Assembly: GCF_001613145.1 (NCBI RefSeq)
Contig: NZ_BDBU01000023.1
Location: 124,001-188,000, forward strand
Direction: 5' to 3'
Length of the DNA: 64,000 bases
Origin: Nocardia jejuensis NBRC 103114
GTDB lineage: Bacteria; Actinomycetota; Actinomycetes; Mycobacteriales; Mycobacteriaceae
Under the pieces are notes generated by a model. That model was not told where the DNA came from. It made no database searches and saw only the letters and a list, made by a program, of their open reading frames with translations. The position numbers and the translations under genes were made by a program. Below are positions 17,580 through 27,397 of this stretch, one piece after another. The stretch's first letter is position 1, and each line of letters opens with the position of its first letter.

Positions 17580-19031
17580 ATGAGCGCGGAATCTTCGGCG
17601 CCCGGCGCGACCTCGGTCGCATACGAATTCCCTGCGGCCGATCGCGGCAAACTACGAATCGCGATGGTCGTACCACCGTATTTCGATATTCCGCCCAAAG
17701 CCTATGGCGGGGTGGAAGCGGTGGTCGCGGACCTCGTGGACGCGCTGGCCGATCGTGGTCACGACGTGACGCTGATCGGGGCGGGCGAGAACGGCACCAA
17801 GGGCAGGATGATCTCGGTGTGGGATGCCGCGCAATCCGATCGGCTGGGTGATCCGTTCCCGGAGATCGTGCACGCCTTGAAGGTTCGGCGCGTGCTGGAG
17901 CGGCTCGCGGTGACCGACGGGCTGGACCTGGTGCACGATCACACCTTCGCCGGACCGTTGAACATGCCGGTCTACCGTGAACTCGGCCTGCCGATGGTGG
18001 TCACCGTGCACGGACCGGTGAACGGCGACCCCTTCGTCTACTACAGCGAACTCGGCCAGGATGCCCACCTGGTGGCGATCAGCGACCGGCAGCGCAGCCT
18101 CGCTCCCGGCCTGCATTGGGCCGGGCGCGTACACAATGCGCTGAAGGTCCCGGATTGGCCCTTCCAGCCGGAGAAGGAGGACTACGCGCTTTTCCTGGGC
18201 CGGTTCACCGCGGAGAAGGCGCCCCACCTGGCGCTGGAGGCCGCGCACATCGCGGGTCTTCCGCTGATCCTCGCGGGCAAGTGCGCCGAGCCGCCCGAGA
18301 TCGCGTATTTCGACAGCGCGGTGCGGCCGTTGCTCACCGAGCACGATCACATGTTCGGAATGGCGGACACCGCGGCCAAGCGGAAACTGCTCGCCGGAGC
18401 GCGCTGCCTGCTGTTCCCGGTGCGCTGGGAGGAGCCCTTCGGCATGGTGATGATCGAGGCGATGGTGTGCGGCACACCGGTGGTGGCGTTGCGCGGAGGC
18501 GCGGTATCGGAGGTGATCGTGGACGGCGTCACCGGACGGATCTGCGACGATCCGGATGAACTGCCCTCGGCCATCAAGGAAGTGCAGACCTACGATCCTC
18601 GGGCCATCCGCGATCATGTGGTCGAGCACTTCGGATCGGACACGCTCGGACGTGGATACGAGGAGATCTATCGCCGCGTCCTGCGCACGCACCCGCCGCG
18701 TCGCGCGGGACGGGTGGGTACGCGCTCGTGGGCGAATACGACGGGGTATCAATCGATCCCGCAACCGGTGCGCGCCGCGGGCAGCGGTCCGGGCCGAGCA
18801 CCCGCGGTCCACTCGCCCGGCAGGCAGGTCGACCACCGGCGGCCACCCGCAGGTCCGCTGGATTCGGTGTCCGATCTCGTCGTCGATCCAGTCCTCTTGA
18901 CCGGAAGCGCTCCGGCTCCGGGCCGTAAAACGGTGCCCGGCAAAGCGAATCACGCAGGATCCGCGCCCATCGTCGACCTCGGTGACACACCGGAGGCGGG
19001 CGCGCCGGAGGAAGGAACGTATGAACGGTGA
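17580..19031 (+). CDS. GT4 family glycosyltransferase with a long disordered C-terminal tail
   Basis: The 483-aa product is a GT-B-fold retaining glycosyltransferase of family 4. The N-terminal domain shows MVVPPYFDIPPKAYGGVEAVV and LVHDHT; the C-terminal domain shows LFLGRFTAEKAPHLALEAA and the EX7E region PFGMVMIEAMVCGTPVVALRGGAVSEV. Donor and acceptor are unknown. After about residue 375 the protein becomes a Pro/Arg/Gly-rich low-complexity tail of roughly 105 residues that looks disordered. ATG at 17580 follows GGAAGGA. The last 11 bases overlap the next gene, implying coupled expression with the glycoside hydrolase. Confidence 0.85.
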   Translation: MSAESSAPGATSVAYEFPAADRGKLRIAMVVPPYFDIPPKAYGGVEAVVADLVDALADRGHDVTLIGAGENGTKGRMISVWDAAQSDRLGDPFPEIVHALKVRRVLERLAVTDGLDLVHDHTFAGPLNMPVYRELGLPMVVTVHGPVNGDPFVYYSELGQDAHLVAISDRQRSLAPGLHWAGRVHNALKVPDWPFQPEKEDYALFLGRFTAEKAPHLALEAAHIAGLPLILAGKCAEPPEIAYFDSAVRPLLTEHDHMFGMADTAAKRKLLAGARCLLFPVRWEEPFGMVMIEAMVCGTPVVALRGGAVSEVIVDGVTGRICDDPDELPSAIKEVQTYDPRAIRDHVVEHFGSDTLGRGYEEIYRRVLRTHPPRRAGRVGTRSWANTTGYQSIPQPVRAAGSGPGRAPAVHSPGRQVDHRRPPAGPLDSVSDLVVDPVLLTGSAPAPGRKTVPGKANHAGSAPIVDLGDTPEAGAPEEGTYER

Positions 19032-21147
19032 GGCCCCGAACGCCCTGAACGCCGGTGAACCGTCCAATCTGGGCGGTGGCGGGGGCCCGGTGACGCTGGT
19101 GGAGGGCAGCACGTTCTGCCTGTCGGACCGCCGCGGCGATGTCGAGCCCGGAACGCCGTACGGACTGTTCTACCGGGACGCGCGCGTACTTTCCCGCTGG
19201 GAGCTGCGATTGGACGGACAGCGGCCCGAACCGCTGTCGATATTGAGCCCGGAGGCCTTCACCGCCCGGTTCATACTGCGCCGGCCGCCCCGGGCCGGCG
19301 CAGCGGACAGCACGGTGATGATCATGCGAGAGCGATTGGTAGCGGACGGTTTACGAGAGACCATCACGGTGGAGAATCTCGGGCGCGAGACCACCGCAAT
19401 GGACCTGACCCTGCTGGTGGACGCGGATTTCGTGGATCTGTTCGCGGTCAAGGAGGGTCGTGGCGGCAGTGCCCGCGCGGAGGTCGTGGTCGCCGATGTG
19501 GAGCTGCTGCTGAACGACAGGTCCGATAGGACCAGGGGTTTGGCGGTGTCCTCCTCGGAAACGCCTGTGGTGCTTCCCGGTTCGCTGGCTTGGCGAGTGG
19601 TGGTTCCGGCGGGCGGGATCTGGCAGACAGATATCGTGGCGCAGCCGAGCATGGGCAGCCAGCCCATCCACTCCCCGCTGCGTCCCGGTGAGCACTACGA
19701 CTTCAGCGAGCCGAGCCGCAAGATCGCGGCCTGGCGCGACACCGCCACCAATATCACCGCGACCGACCCACTGCTGGCCGCGGTGCTGCAGCGCACCGAA
19801 AGTGATCTGGGCGCCTTGCAGATTCACGACGATTCCCGAGGCGGGCGCACCTTCGTGGCCGCCGGCGCGCCCTGGTTCATGACGCTGTTCGGCCGCGACA
19901 GCCTGCTCACCGCGTGGATGGCGCTGCCGCTGGATGTCGGGCTGGCGGTCGGCACCATGCAGCAGCTGGCCGAGATGCAGGGTCAGCGGGTGGATCCGAT
20001 GAACGAGGAGGAACCCGGCCGCATCATGCACGAGATGCGACGCGGCCCGGCCAGTGGCCAGGTACTCGGTGGGGAGACGTACTACGGAACAGTCGACGCC
20101 ACACCGCTTTTCGTGATGCTGCTGGCGCAGGCCCGGCGGTGGGGCGCGGACGCGGACGCGGTGCAGGCGCTGCTGCCCGCCGCCGACGCGGCACTGGCCT
20201 GGCTGACGGACTACGGCGATCGCGACGGTGACGGGTTCGTCGAGTACCGGCGTGCCACCGACCGCGGTCTGATCAATCAGGGCTGGAAGGACAGTTTCGA
20301 CGGCATCAACGACGCTGCCGGGCATATCCCGGAGGCTCCCATCGCCCTGTGTGAGGTACAGGGTTACGCGTACGCCGCACTGATCGCCCGCGCCGATCTG
20401 GCCGAGGAGTTCGGTGATTCGACGACCGCCGGACATCTGCGGGATCGGGCCGCCGAGTTGCGCACCAAGTTCATCGAGGCGTTCTGGCTGCCCGAAAAAG
20501 GCTGGTTCGCAGTGGCTCTGGACGGCGGCAAGCGCAAAATGGACGCGCTGACCAGCAATATGGGGCACTGCCTGTGGTCGGGGATCGTCACCGACGAGCA
20601 TGCCGGACAGATCATCGCCGCACTCTCGTCCGAGGAGATGGATACCGGATTCGGTTTGCGCACACTGGCTTCGGGCATGGGCGCGTACAACCCGATGAGT
20701 TATCACAACGGTTCGGTGTGGCCGCACGACACGGCCATCGCCGTCGCGGGACTGCTGCGGTACCGGCACCTGCCCGGAGCGATCGAACTGGCCACCCGGC
20801 TGGCCGAGGGACTGCTGGACGCGGCGGGGGCGTTCGGCGGGCGACTGCCCGAATTGTTCTGCGGTTTCCCGCGTTCCAAGTTCGCGGCGCCGGTCCCCTA
20901 CCCCACGTCGTGTTCGCCGCAGGCGTGGGCGAGCGCGGCGCCGCTGCTGCTGGTGCGCTCGTTCCTCGGACTGGACCCGGATGTCCCGCGCCGCACCCTC
21001 ACCGTGCTGCCGCATCTGCCCGCGCGCTGGGGGCGGGTGGAGCTCACCGATCTGCGGCTCGGTGGGCATGTAATCGATCTGGTCATCGAGGGCGATCGGG
21101 TCACCGCCTCCAATCTGCCCGCGGATTGGCGGCTGGTGACGCACTGA
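19021..21147 (+). CDS. Amylo-alpha-1,6-glucosidase-type (glycogen debranching-like) protein
   Basis: The 708-aa product has the N-terminal GDE-N-like domain (about 15-230: GSTFCLSDRRGDVEPGTPYG, LFYRDARVLSRWEL) and a C-terminal (alpha/alpha)6 glucosidase-like domain. Typical segments are GAPWFMTLFGRDSLLTAWMAL, NQGWKDSFDGI, MGHCLWSGIV and NPMSYHNGSVWPHD. It may hydrolyse alpha-linked oligosaccharides in the cytosol. ATG at 19021 follows GGAAGG and overlaps the glycosyltransferase gene, so the two probably act on the same glycan or glycoside. Nothing ties the pair to the flanking siderophore genes. Confidence 0.88.
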   Translation: MNGEAPNALNAGEPSNLGGGGGPVTLVEGSTFCLSDRRGDVEPGTPYGLFYRDARVLSRWELRLDGQRPEPLSILSPEAFTARFILRRPPRAGAADSTVMIMRERLVADGLRETITVENLGRETTAMDLTLLVDADFVDLFAVKEGRGGSARAEVVVADVELLLNDRSDRTRGLAVSSSETPVVLPGSLAWRVVVPAGGIWQTDIVAQPSMGSQPIHSPLRPGEHYDFSEPSRKIAAWRDTATNITATDPLLAAVLQRTESDLGALQIHDDSRGGRTFVAAGAPWFMTLFGRDSLLTAWMALPLDVGLAVGTMQQLAEMQGQRVDPMNEEEPGRIMHEMRRGPASGQVLGGETYYGTVDATPLFVMLLAQARRWGADADAVQALLPAADAALAWLTDYGDRDGDGFVEYRRATDRGLINQGWKDSFDGINDAAGHIPEAPIALCEVQGYAYAALIARADLAEEFGDSTTAGHLRDRAAELRTKFIEAFWLPEKGWFAVALDGGKRKMDALTSNMGHCLWSGIVTDEHAGQIIAALSSEEMDTGFGLRTLASGMGAYNPMSYHNGSVWPHDTAIAVAGLLRYRHLPGAIELATRLAEGLLDAAGAFGGRLPELFCGFPRSKFAAPVPYPTSCSPQAWASAAPLLLVRSFLGLDPDVPRRTLTVLPHLPARWGRVELTDLRLGGHVIDLVIEGDRVTASNLPADWRLVTH

Positions 21148-21160
21148 GAGCGCCGATCCT

Positions 21161-21200
21161 CCTCGCGCCCCGCACCGCCGGACGGGCGCGGGGCGCGAGG
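21161..21200. terminator. Bidirectional terminator between convergent genes
   Basis: A perfect 13-bp GC-only-rich stem (21161-21173 with 21188-21200) and 14-nt loop lies between the glucosidase-like gene (plus) and the last gene of the siderophore operon (minus, ends 21204). Confidence 0.75.
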
Positions 21201-21203
21201 GGA

Positions 21204-22043
21204 TCAGCTTTCGGCGGCTGCCCGGTATCCGCGCACCGCGAAGACACCGAATCCGGCCGCCAATCCCACGGACCAGGCGATGGTCTGCAGGAGCGGGGTG
21301 GCGACGGGGCCGCCGAGAATGAAGCCGCGCATCGCCTCGATGGCACAGCTCATGGGCTGGGCGCGGACGATCGGCTGGATCAGGTCCGGATAGTTCTGCA
21401 CCGGAACGAAACCCGAATTGAAGAACATGCCGATCAGCACCACGATGGAGAACAGCTGCACCACCTTGTCGCCGATCTTGCTCACGCCGACCATGATGAC
21501 GATCGGGGTGAAACCGGCGATCACGATCACCGGGACCGCCAGTGCGCCGAAGAATCCCGGCCAGCCCTGCTCGAAACGCAGGCCGAGGATCAGACCGAGC
21601 ACGATGACCACCAGCGCCACGGCGGCGGCGCGGACGCATTCGGCGAGCAGGCGGCCCAGCAATCCGGCCGAACGGTGGATGGGCAGCACCCAGAAGCGGC
21701 GCAGCAGACCGCTCTCACGCTCGCCGTACAGCGACAGGCCGGTGCCCATCGCGCCGTACATGGCTCCGGCGATGGCGATCATGGGGACGAAGCCGTAGAT
21801 CGGGTCGGCGTCGGAGGAGATGCCCAGTGACCGATTCAGGACCAGATCGAACATGAGCAGCAACAGGACCGGCAGGATCAGGGTGCTGCTCATCACCTCC
21901 TGCTGACGGGACCAGCGGCGCAGCAGGCGGCCGGTCTCGATCAGGGTCTGCCCGGCCAGGGAGCCGGTGGGGTGCGAGAGAGGCTGGGCGACCGCCGGAT
22001 TCGGGATCGCCGCCGGGGTGGTCGCCGTGGGGTCGATGCTCAT
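21204..22043 (-). CDS. ABC-2 type exporter permease (DrrB-like), second subunit
   Basis: The 279-aa product has a hydrophilic Pro/Ala-rich N-terminus of about 40 residues and six predicted membrane segments, with LILPVLLLLMFDLVLNR as the first. The ABC-2 signature region reads NSGFVPVQNYPDLIQPIVRAQPMS followed by AIEAMRGFILGG. It is the second of two related permeases after a DrrA-like ATPase; its ATG overlaps the stop of the first. The three together form a heteromeric exporter. Their position at the end of the NRPS/PKS block suggests export of the siderophore or a precursor. Confidence 0.88.
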   Translation of the reverse strand: MSIDPTATTPAAIPNPAVAQPLSHPTGSLAGQTLIETGRLLRRWSRQQEVMSSTLILPVLLLLMFDLVLNRSLGISSDADPIYGFVPMIAIAGAMYGAMGTGLSLYGERESGLLRRFWVLPIHRSAGLLGRLLAECVRAAAVALVVIVLGLILGLRFEQGWPGFFGALAVPVIVIAGFTPIVIMVGVSKIGDKVVQLFSIVVLIGMFFNSGFVPVQNYPDLIQPIVRAQPMSCAIEAMRGFILGGPVATPLLQTIAWSVGLAAGFGVFAVRGYRAAAES

Positions 22044-22834
22044 GCCCGCCGTCCTTCCGCTCGAATCGCCAGTACCGCGCCGACCGCGAGCAGGCCCGCG
22101 ATCCACAGTGCGGCCACACCCAGTTCGGCGGGGTACTCGCCCTCGGCCAGGCCGCGCAGCGCGGCGGTCAGCTGCGAGACCGGCTGATTGCGGGCCCACG
22201 GCTGGATCCAGCCCGGAAAGCCCTCGGCCGGAACGAATCCCGTCGAGGTCATGACCAGCAGCAGCTGCGGGACGAACAACACGGTCGCACCGAGTTCCGG
22301 ATTGCGGGTCGCGGTGCCGAGCGCGTCCGCGCCGATCACCACGGCCGCGCCGAAGGCCAGCGAAACCAGGACGAAGACCGCGGCGGTGACCGAATCGTGG
22401 AAGCGGAACCCGAACAGCGAGCCCACCACGAGCGCGCCGAGCAGAGCCGCGCACCCGCGCACCAGGTTCGCCGACATGCGCGCGGCCACCGGAACCCAGG
22501 AGCGCACCGGCAGCGAGCGCAGCCGGGTGGCCATGCCGCCGGCCACCTCTCGACCGGCGCGGTCACCGGCGAACATGGCGGTGAAGAACATGGCGTACAC
22601 CGCGATCAGCGGGAGCAGGTACTGGGCGAAGTCGATGCCCGCGGCGGACATCGACTTGCGCAGCGGAATGTAGAAGCAGATGTAGAAGGCCACCGGCGCA
22701 CCGATCGCCAGAATGACATCACCCTCGCGGAACGCGGCGCGAATTCCGCGCTCGCTCAGCGCCGTCCATTGCATTCCTGCCGGAACACGAATGGGGGCGG
22801 GCTGATTCATACCGACGGGGGCCGCCTGATTCAC
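22040..22834 (-). CDS. ABC-2 type exporter permease (DrrB-like), first subunit
   Basis: The 264-aa product is an integral membrane ABC-2 permease with six hydrophobic segments and the signature STGFVPAEGFPGWIQPWARNQPVSQL. It is related to the following permease but not identical, so the exporter is probably a heterodimer with one ATPase. The GTG at 22834 overlaps the ATPase stop codon and has GGAGG seven bases upstream; an in-frame ATG eight codons later is the alternative start. It fits the siderophore export role suggested by operon position. Confidence 0.87.
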   Translation of the reverse strand: MNQAAPVGMNQPAPIRVPAGMQWTALSERGIRAAFREGDVILAIGAPVAFYICFYIPLRKSMSAAGIDFAQYLLPLIAVYAMFFTAMFAGDRAGREVAGGMATRLRSLPVRSWVPVAARMSANLVRGCAALLGALVVGSLFGFRFHDSVTAAVFVLVSLAFGAAVVIGADALGTATRNPELGATVLFVPQLLLVMTSTGFVPAEGFPGWIQPWARNQPVSQLTAALRGLAEGEYPAELGVAALWIAGLLAVGAVLAIRAEGRRA

Positions 22835-23805
22835 GCGGTCACCTCCGTCGCCGCGGGCTTGGTGAGTTCGATGAACACCTCGTCCAGCGACGGACGGCGC
22901 AGCGCGATATCGATGAGTTCGATACCGCTGCCGGTGATCCGGTGCAGCGCCTCGGTGAGGGTGGCCGCGCCGCCGGGGGCGGGCAGCGAGACCCGGTCCG
23001 CGGAGTCGGCGACGGTGATCTCGCCGAGTCCCGACAGGGCCTGGACCAGGCGCGGCACGTCGGCGGCGTCCACCGGAACCACCTCGCAGTAGCTCGAGCC
23101 CGAGCGGGCCTTGAGCTGATCCGCGGTGCCCTCGGCGATCACGGTGCCCTTGTCGACCACGATGATGTTGTCGCTGAGCGCATCCGCCTCTTCGAGGTAC
23201 TGCGTCGTGAGCAGGACGGTGACGCCCTGGCTCTTGAGCTCGCGCACCAACGCCCACAGGCTCTGGCGGCTCACCGGGTCCAGGCCGGTGGTCGGCTCGT
23301 CCAGGAACACCACTCGGGGTGCGCGCACCAGGCCGCAGGCGATGTCGATGCGGCGGCGCATACCGCCGGAGTACTGACCGACCCGGCGATCGGCGGCCTC
23401 GGTGAGCCCGAAGCGATCGAGCAGTTCCTCCGCGCGGACCTGGGCCTGCTTGCGGCGCAGGCCCATCAGCCGGCCGAAGAGCACCAGATTCTCGCGACCG
23501 GTGAGCACCTCGTCCAGCGCGGCGTACTGACCGGTGAGCATGATCGAGGCACGCACCTCGTCGGGCTGGCGGACCACGTCGTAACCGGCCACCGTCGCCC
23601 GGCCCGCATCGGGGCGGACCAGGGTGGACAGCACCGAGACGGTGGTGGTCTTGCCGGCGCCGTTCGGGCCGAGCACCCCCAGCACACTGCCCGTCGGGGC
23701 GGTGAAGCTGATGCCCCGCAGGGCCTTCACCTCCCCGAAAGATTTCTCCACGGACTCGACGACGATCGCGTCATCCCGTTCCGGCACCGTGTTCTCCGTC
23801 CTCAT
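22831..23805 (-). CDS. DrrA-like ABC exporter ATP-binding protein
   Basis: The 324-aa product is a daunorubicin-resistance-type ABC ATPase. It has Walker A GPNGAGKTTT, the signature YSGGMRRRIDIACGL, Walker B VVFLDEPTTGLDP and the switch His region replaced by TTQYLEEAD, which is characteristic of the DrrA family. The C-terminal domain ends with RRPSLDEVFIELT, also typical. It starts 46 bases after the AT-KR-ACP gene and is coupled to two permeases. In mycobacteria siderophore export uses MmpL4/5, so a DrrAB-type system inside the locus is noteworthy. Confidence 0.92.
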   Translation of the reverse strand: MRTENTVPERDDAIVVESVEKSFGEVKALRGISFTAPTGSVLGVLGPNGAGKTTTVSVLSTLVRPDAGRATVAGYDVVRQPDEVRASIMLTGQYAALDEVLTGRENLVLFGRLMGLRRKQAQVRAEELLDRFGLTEAADRRVGQYSGGMRRRIDIACGLVRAPRVVFLDEPTTGLDPVSRQSLWALVRELKSQGVTVLLTTQYLEEADALSDNIIVVDKGTVIAEGTADQLKARSGSSYCEVVPVDAADVPRLVQALSGLGEITVADSADRVSLPAPGGAATLTEALHRITGSGIELIDIALRRPSLDEVFIELTKPAATEVTA

Positions 23806-23851
23806 GATTCGGTAATTCCCCCTGCTCCGTTGATATGTCGATGGGCGCCGC

Positions 23852-26800
23852 CTAACCGAGCAGCGACACCACGTCGTCCAGTGAGGCCCCGCCGAGAATG
23901 GCGGTGACGGGCAGATCTCGCTTCAGGTCGGCCTCGATGCGCTTGCGCAGATCCAGGGCCTGAAGCGAATCCAGGCCGAGGGCTACGAGCGGCATGGCGC
24001 CGTCGATGGTTTCGTCGTCGTCCAGGCCCATGACGAAGCGCAGGGCATCGCGGACCTGGTCTGCGACATCGGGGACCGGGTCGGTGGTGGGTGCGGGGAT
24101 GACGGCCGCTGCGCTCGTGTCGATCTCGGCGGTGGTTCCGACCGGTGTGGCGGTGGTTGCCGCCGCGGGGACACCTGCCTGGACCGGCGCGTCGGGAATC
24201 TCGGCGAAGAGCGGGTCCAGGCCGAAGAGGGCGAAGATCGTTCGGAGGGTAAACCATTCGGCGGCCACGACGACGCGGTTGCCCGGGGCGGCGAAGCCGG
24301 TGGACACGGCGGCGACCGGATCCATGGGGAGCAGGCCGGTGCCGCTGATCTTGGCGATGGCCTCGGCATTGTCCGCGCCGACCGCGCGCCACAGGCCCCA
24401 CTGCACCGAGGTGGCCCCGATGCCGTTGTGGCGGTAGCGGATCGCGGCCACGTCGAGCATGCGGTTGATCGCGGCGTAGACGGCGTGGCCACGGCCGCCG
24501 ATGGTGGCCGAGAGCGAGGAGCAGGCCAGCACACGTGCGGCGGGAGCCAACGGGAGCAGCCGGACCAGGCGGTCGAAGGCGACCAGCTTGGATTCCGCTG
24601 CGGTGACCACGGTGTCGGGCGTGATGTCGGCCGCCGCGGCATCGTAGTCGACCGCGGCGTGCACGAGCAGGGTGAGGGGAGCGGGCAGTGCCGCGGCGAG
24701 GGCGGCGACTGCGGCCTCGTCGGTGACATCGGCACGGCGGATCTCGATGGTCGTGCCCGAATTCGACAGTTCGCGCACTCTGTCGAGCGCCTCGGCCGAA
24801 CCACCGGAGCGACCGACCAGGGTGATGCGGTGGGCCCCGGCGCGTACGAACTCCGCACAGAAATCGAGGCCGAGTTTGCCTGTGCCGCCCACGATCACGA
24901 CCTCCGCCAGGTCCCCGGCGGTGAGGGGCTGATCCTCGGCGGTCTCGTCGAGCAGCAGTCGCTTGGCGTACACCTTGCCCTCGCGGACGGCCAATTCCGG
25001 CTCACCGGCGGTGTGCACCGCCCCGATCAGCGCCTTGGCCGCGGCCGGAAGCGGCTGTCCGGCTTGCAGATCCACATGCCGGAACGCGGTCCCGAGATGC
25101 TCGGATGCCAGGCACCGGAACGCCGCCTGCGCGGCCGCGTGCACCGGATCCGGCAGCTCCGCGGCAAGCACCGGCTCTCCCCCGGTCGTCACCAGCCACA
25201 CATCCCGAACCCCGGCCAACTCCGGCAACCACGCCCGATCCCCCACGAACGCGGCGGTTTCCGCGACGATCGTCGCGACATCGGCACCGAGCCCGGATGC
25301 CTGTACCGCAGCTGCCGTGGCGGTCCGGTCCTGGCCAGCGGTGGATGACGGTACCGCTGTGCGGATCTCGGATCCAGGCGGTGGGAGGAGTATGACCGCG
25401 GTGTCGAAGGACGCGCCGCTGTCCGCGCCGACCACGGCCGCACCGTGGCGGGAGGCGGCGTGTTCGATGGCCTCGGCGAAGTCCGCGCAGCGACCGGTGT
25501 GGTCCAGCACCGCGAGGGTGCGGGGCGGGACGAGCTTGCGCTTCTCCAGGCGGACCCAGCGTTCAGCCAGGCGCTGCGGCTGGAAGGCGGATTCGGCTGC
25601 CGCGGTATAGGATTCGGCTCCCTGGGGAACGGAGTGCGAACCGGTGGTCACAGCGGCTCCCGCGCCGGAGGGCGTCCACGCCCCACTGTTGGCATTCGCT
25701 CCCGTCACGGATCCGTGTAGGGCGGTGCCGATTCCGGCCGACTGACCGTGCGCGGCGAACTGTCCGCCTGCGGCCGCGTGTGCGTTCACCGCGCCGAGGC
25801 CGTTCGCGGCCGACTGTCGGTTCGCGGCGAGTGGTCCGTTCGCGGTGAGTGGGAGGTTGGCGGCGGGAGCCCCGTCGGCAACGGCTTGGGCGTAACCCGC
25901 TGCGAAGGAGGCGGATTCGGCGGCCTGGCCGCGGGCGGTGGCCTCGGCGTAACCGGCGGCGAAGGCGGCGTTCTCGGCCGCGGTGATCTCGGCGGGTTCG
26001 GGGCGGTAGTCGAAGGGAGCCCAGAGTTTTTTGGGGGTGGTCTGGGAGTTGGGGAAGTCCAGGAGCGGGAGGCGGCGGGGTGCGGTGTCCTCGCGGAGGG
26101 CGGTCCAGGTGAAACCGGTGCTCAGGACGGCGATCTGGGCGAGGTTGCGGGTGAATTCGCGCAGGTCCTCGGCGGTGCGGCGGGAGGTTCCGATGGTGCG
26201 GAAATCGCGGGCCGGGGTGACGCCACTCAGGGTTTCCTGCATGGAGAGCATGAGGGCGGGGTGGTCGGCGATCTCGAGGAAGATGTCGATGCCGCGGGCG
26301 GCTCCGGCGGCGATGGCCAGATCGAAGCGGACGCGGTTACGCAGGTTCCAGTACCAGTATTCCGCGGGCGGCAGTTCCGGGGTGACCGGTTCGCCCAGGG
26401 TCGCTCCGAGGCATTCGATCTCGGTCGGCAGGAAGGCCTGGTTGTCGAGAGTGTCGCGCAGGGTGTCTTCGAGGTTCTCCCGGAATTTGGACACGAAGGA
26501 GGTGTGCGCCGGGTACTCGACGCGAATCTCCTTGGCGAACTTGCCCTGTGCGGTGAGGGTGGCGACCAGTTCGGAGACGGCCGGGCGTTCACCCGAGACC
26601 GCGAGCACGTGCGCGGAGTTGACCACCGCGAGCTCGGCCCAGCCGGAGTTGCGGGCCAGCAGCGCCTCGCATTCGTCCCGATCGACGCCGAGCACGGCCA
26701 TGGCCCACTGACCGGTCCAGTCGTTCTCACGCTCGAGCGATCCGACCAGCTGCGCGCGCAGGGTGACCACCCGGATGCCGTCGGCCAGGGAGATGATGCC

Positions 26801-27397
26801 CGAGACCACCGCGGCGGCGATCTCGCCCTGACTGTGGCCGATCGTCACGTCCGGTTCGACGCCGACCGCACGCCACATGGCGGCCAGGCCGAGCATCTGC
26901 ATGAACAGCGCGGGCTGCACGATCTCGACGCCCTCGTCGGCCTCGCCCTCCTCGTGCAGCAGGTAGGCGAGCGGCGAGATGCCGTGCTGCTCCTGGAATT
27001 TCGCGTCGCACTCCCGCACGGTGGTGCGGAAGACCTCGGAATTGCGGTAGTACAGCAGGCCCATGCCGGGACGCTGGCTGCCCTGTCCGGGGAACACGTA
27101 GGCGATGCGGCGGGCCGAGGCCGCGCTGTCACCGGTGATCACAGCCTGATTCGGCCGCCCGGCGGCGATGGCGTCGAGCGCGGTGAGCAGTTGCTCCCGG
27201 TCCCGCACCATGGCCAGCGCGCGATGGCGACGCCCGCCGCGGGTGCGCAGCAGCATGTCCGCGACCTCGTCCGGCGTCACCCGCGGGCGCTCGAGCAGAT
27301 AGGCCGCCAGCGCCGCGGCTTCCCGGGCGAGGGCGTCCGGGGTGTCGGCGGACAGCGGAATCGGGATGCTGCCGTCGGGAAGTCGGTAGTCAGGCAT
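23852..27397 (-). CDS. Polyketide synthase AT-KR-ACP (MbtD-like)
   Basis: The 1181-aa product extends the siderophore's beta-hydroxy acid. Domains in order: acyltransferase (about 95-430) with GQGSQ and active-site Ser189 in GHSQGE; the specificity region reads YPAH, not a clear malonyl or methylmalonyl code. A ketoreductase follows with VIVGGTGKLG near 834 and a SSLSATIGGRGHAVYAAIN catalytic stretch. The ACP has its phosphopantetheine Ser near 1144 in LGLDSLQALDL. No ketosynthase is present; the preceding gene supplies it. Residues about 465-604 are an Ala/Gly/Asn-rich linker with internal repeats (AAFAAGYAEA, ASFAAGYAQA). ATG at 27397 overlaps the KS gene by eight bases. Confidence 0.92.
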   Translation of the reverse strand: MPDYRLPDGSIPIPLSADTPDALAREAAALAAYLLERPRVTPDEVADMLLRTRGGRRHRALAMVRDREQLLTALDAIAAGRPNQAVITGDSAASARRIAYVFPGQGSQRPGMGLLYYRNSEVFRTTVRECDAKFQEQHGISPLAYLLHEEGEADEGVEIVQPALFMQMLGLAAMWRAVGVEPDVTIGHSQGEIAAAVVSGIISLADGIRVVTLRAQLVGSLERENDWTGQWAMAVLGVDRDECEALLARNSGWAELAVVNSAHVLAVSGERPAVSELVATLTAQGKFAKEIRVEYPAHTSFVSKFRENLEDTLRDTLDNQAFLPTEIECLGATLGEPVTPELPPAEYWYWNLRNRVRFDLAIAAGAARGIDIFLEIADHPALMLSMQETLSGVTPARDFRTIGTSRRTAEDLREFTRNLAQIAVLSTGFTWTALREDTAPRRLPLLDFPNSQTTPKKLWAPFDYRPEPAEITAAENAAFAAGYAEATARGQAAESASFAAGYAQAVADGAPAANLPLTANGPLAANRQSAANGLGAVNAHAAAGGQFAAHGQSAGIGTALHGSVTGANANSGAWTPSGAGAAVTTGSHSVPQGAESYTAAAESAFQPQRLAERWVRLEKRKLVPPRTLAVLDHTGRCADFAEAIEHAASRHGAAVVGADSGASFDTAVILLPPPGSEIRTAVPSSTAGQDRTATAAAVQASGLGADVATIVAETAAFVGDRAWLPELAGVRDVWLVTTGGEPVLAAELPDPVHAAAQAAFRCLASEHLGTAFRHVDLQAGQPLPAAAKALIGAVHTAGEPELAVREGKVYAKRLLLDETAEDQPLTAGDLAEVVIVGGTGKLGLDFCAEFVRAGAHRITLVGRSGGSAEALDRVRELSNSGTTIEIRRADVTDEAAVAALAAALPAPLTLLVHAAVDYDAAAADITPDTVVTAAESKLVAFDRLVRLLPLAPAARVLACSSLSATIGGRGHAVYAAINRMLDVAAIRYRHNGIGATSVQWGLWRAVGADNAEAIAKISGTGLLPMDPVAAVSTGFAAPGNRVVVAAEWFTLRTIFALFGLDPLFAEIPDAPVQAGVPAAATTATPVGTTAEIDTSAAAVIPAPTTDPVPDVADQVRDALRFVMGLDDDETIDGAMPLVALGLDSLQALDLRKRIEADLKRDLPVTAILGGASLDDVVSLLG

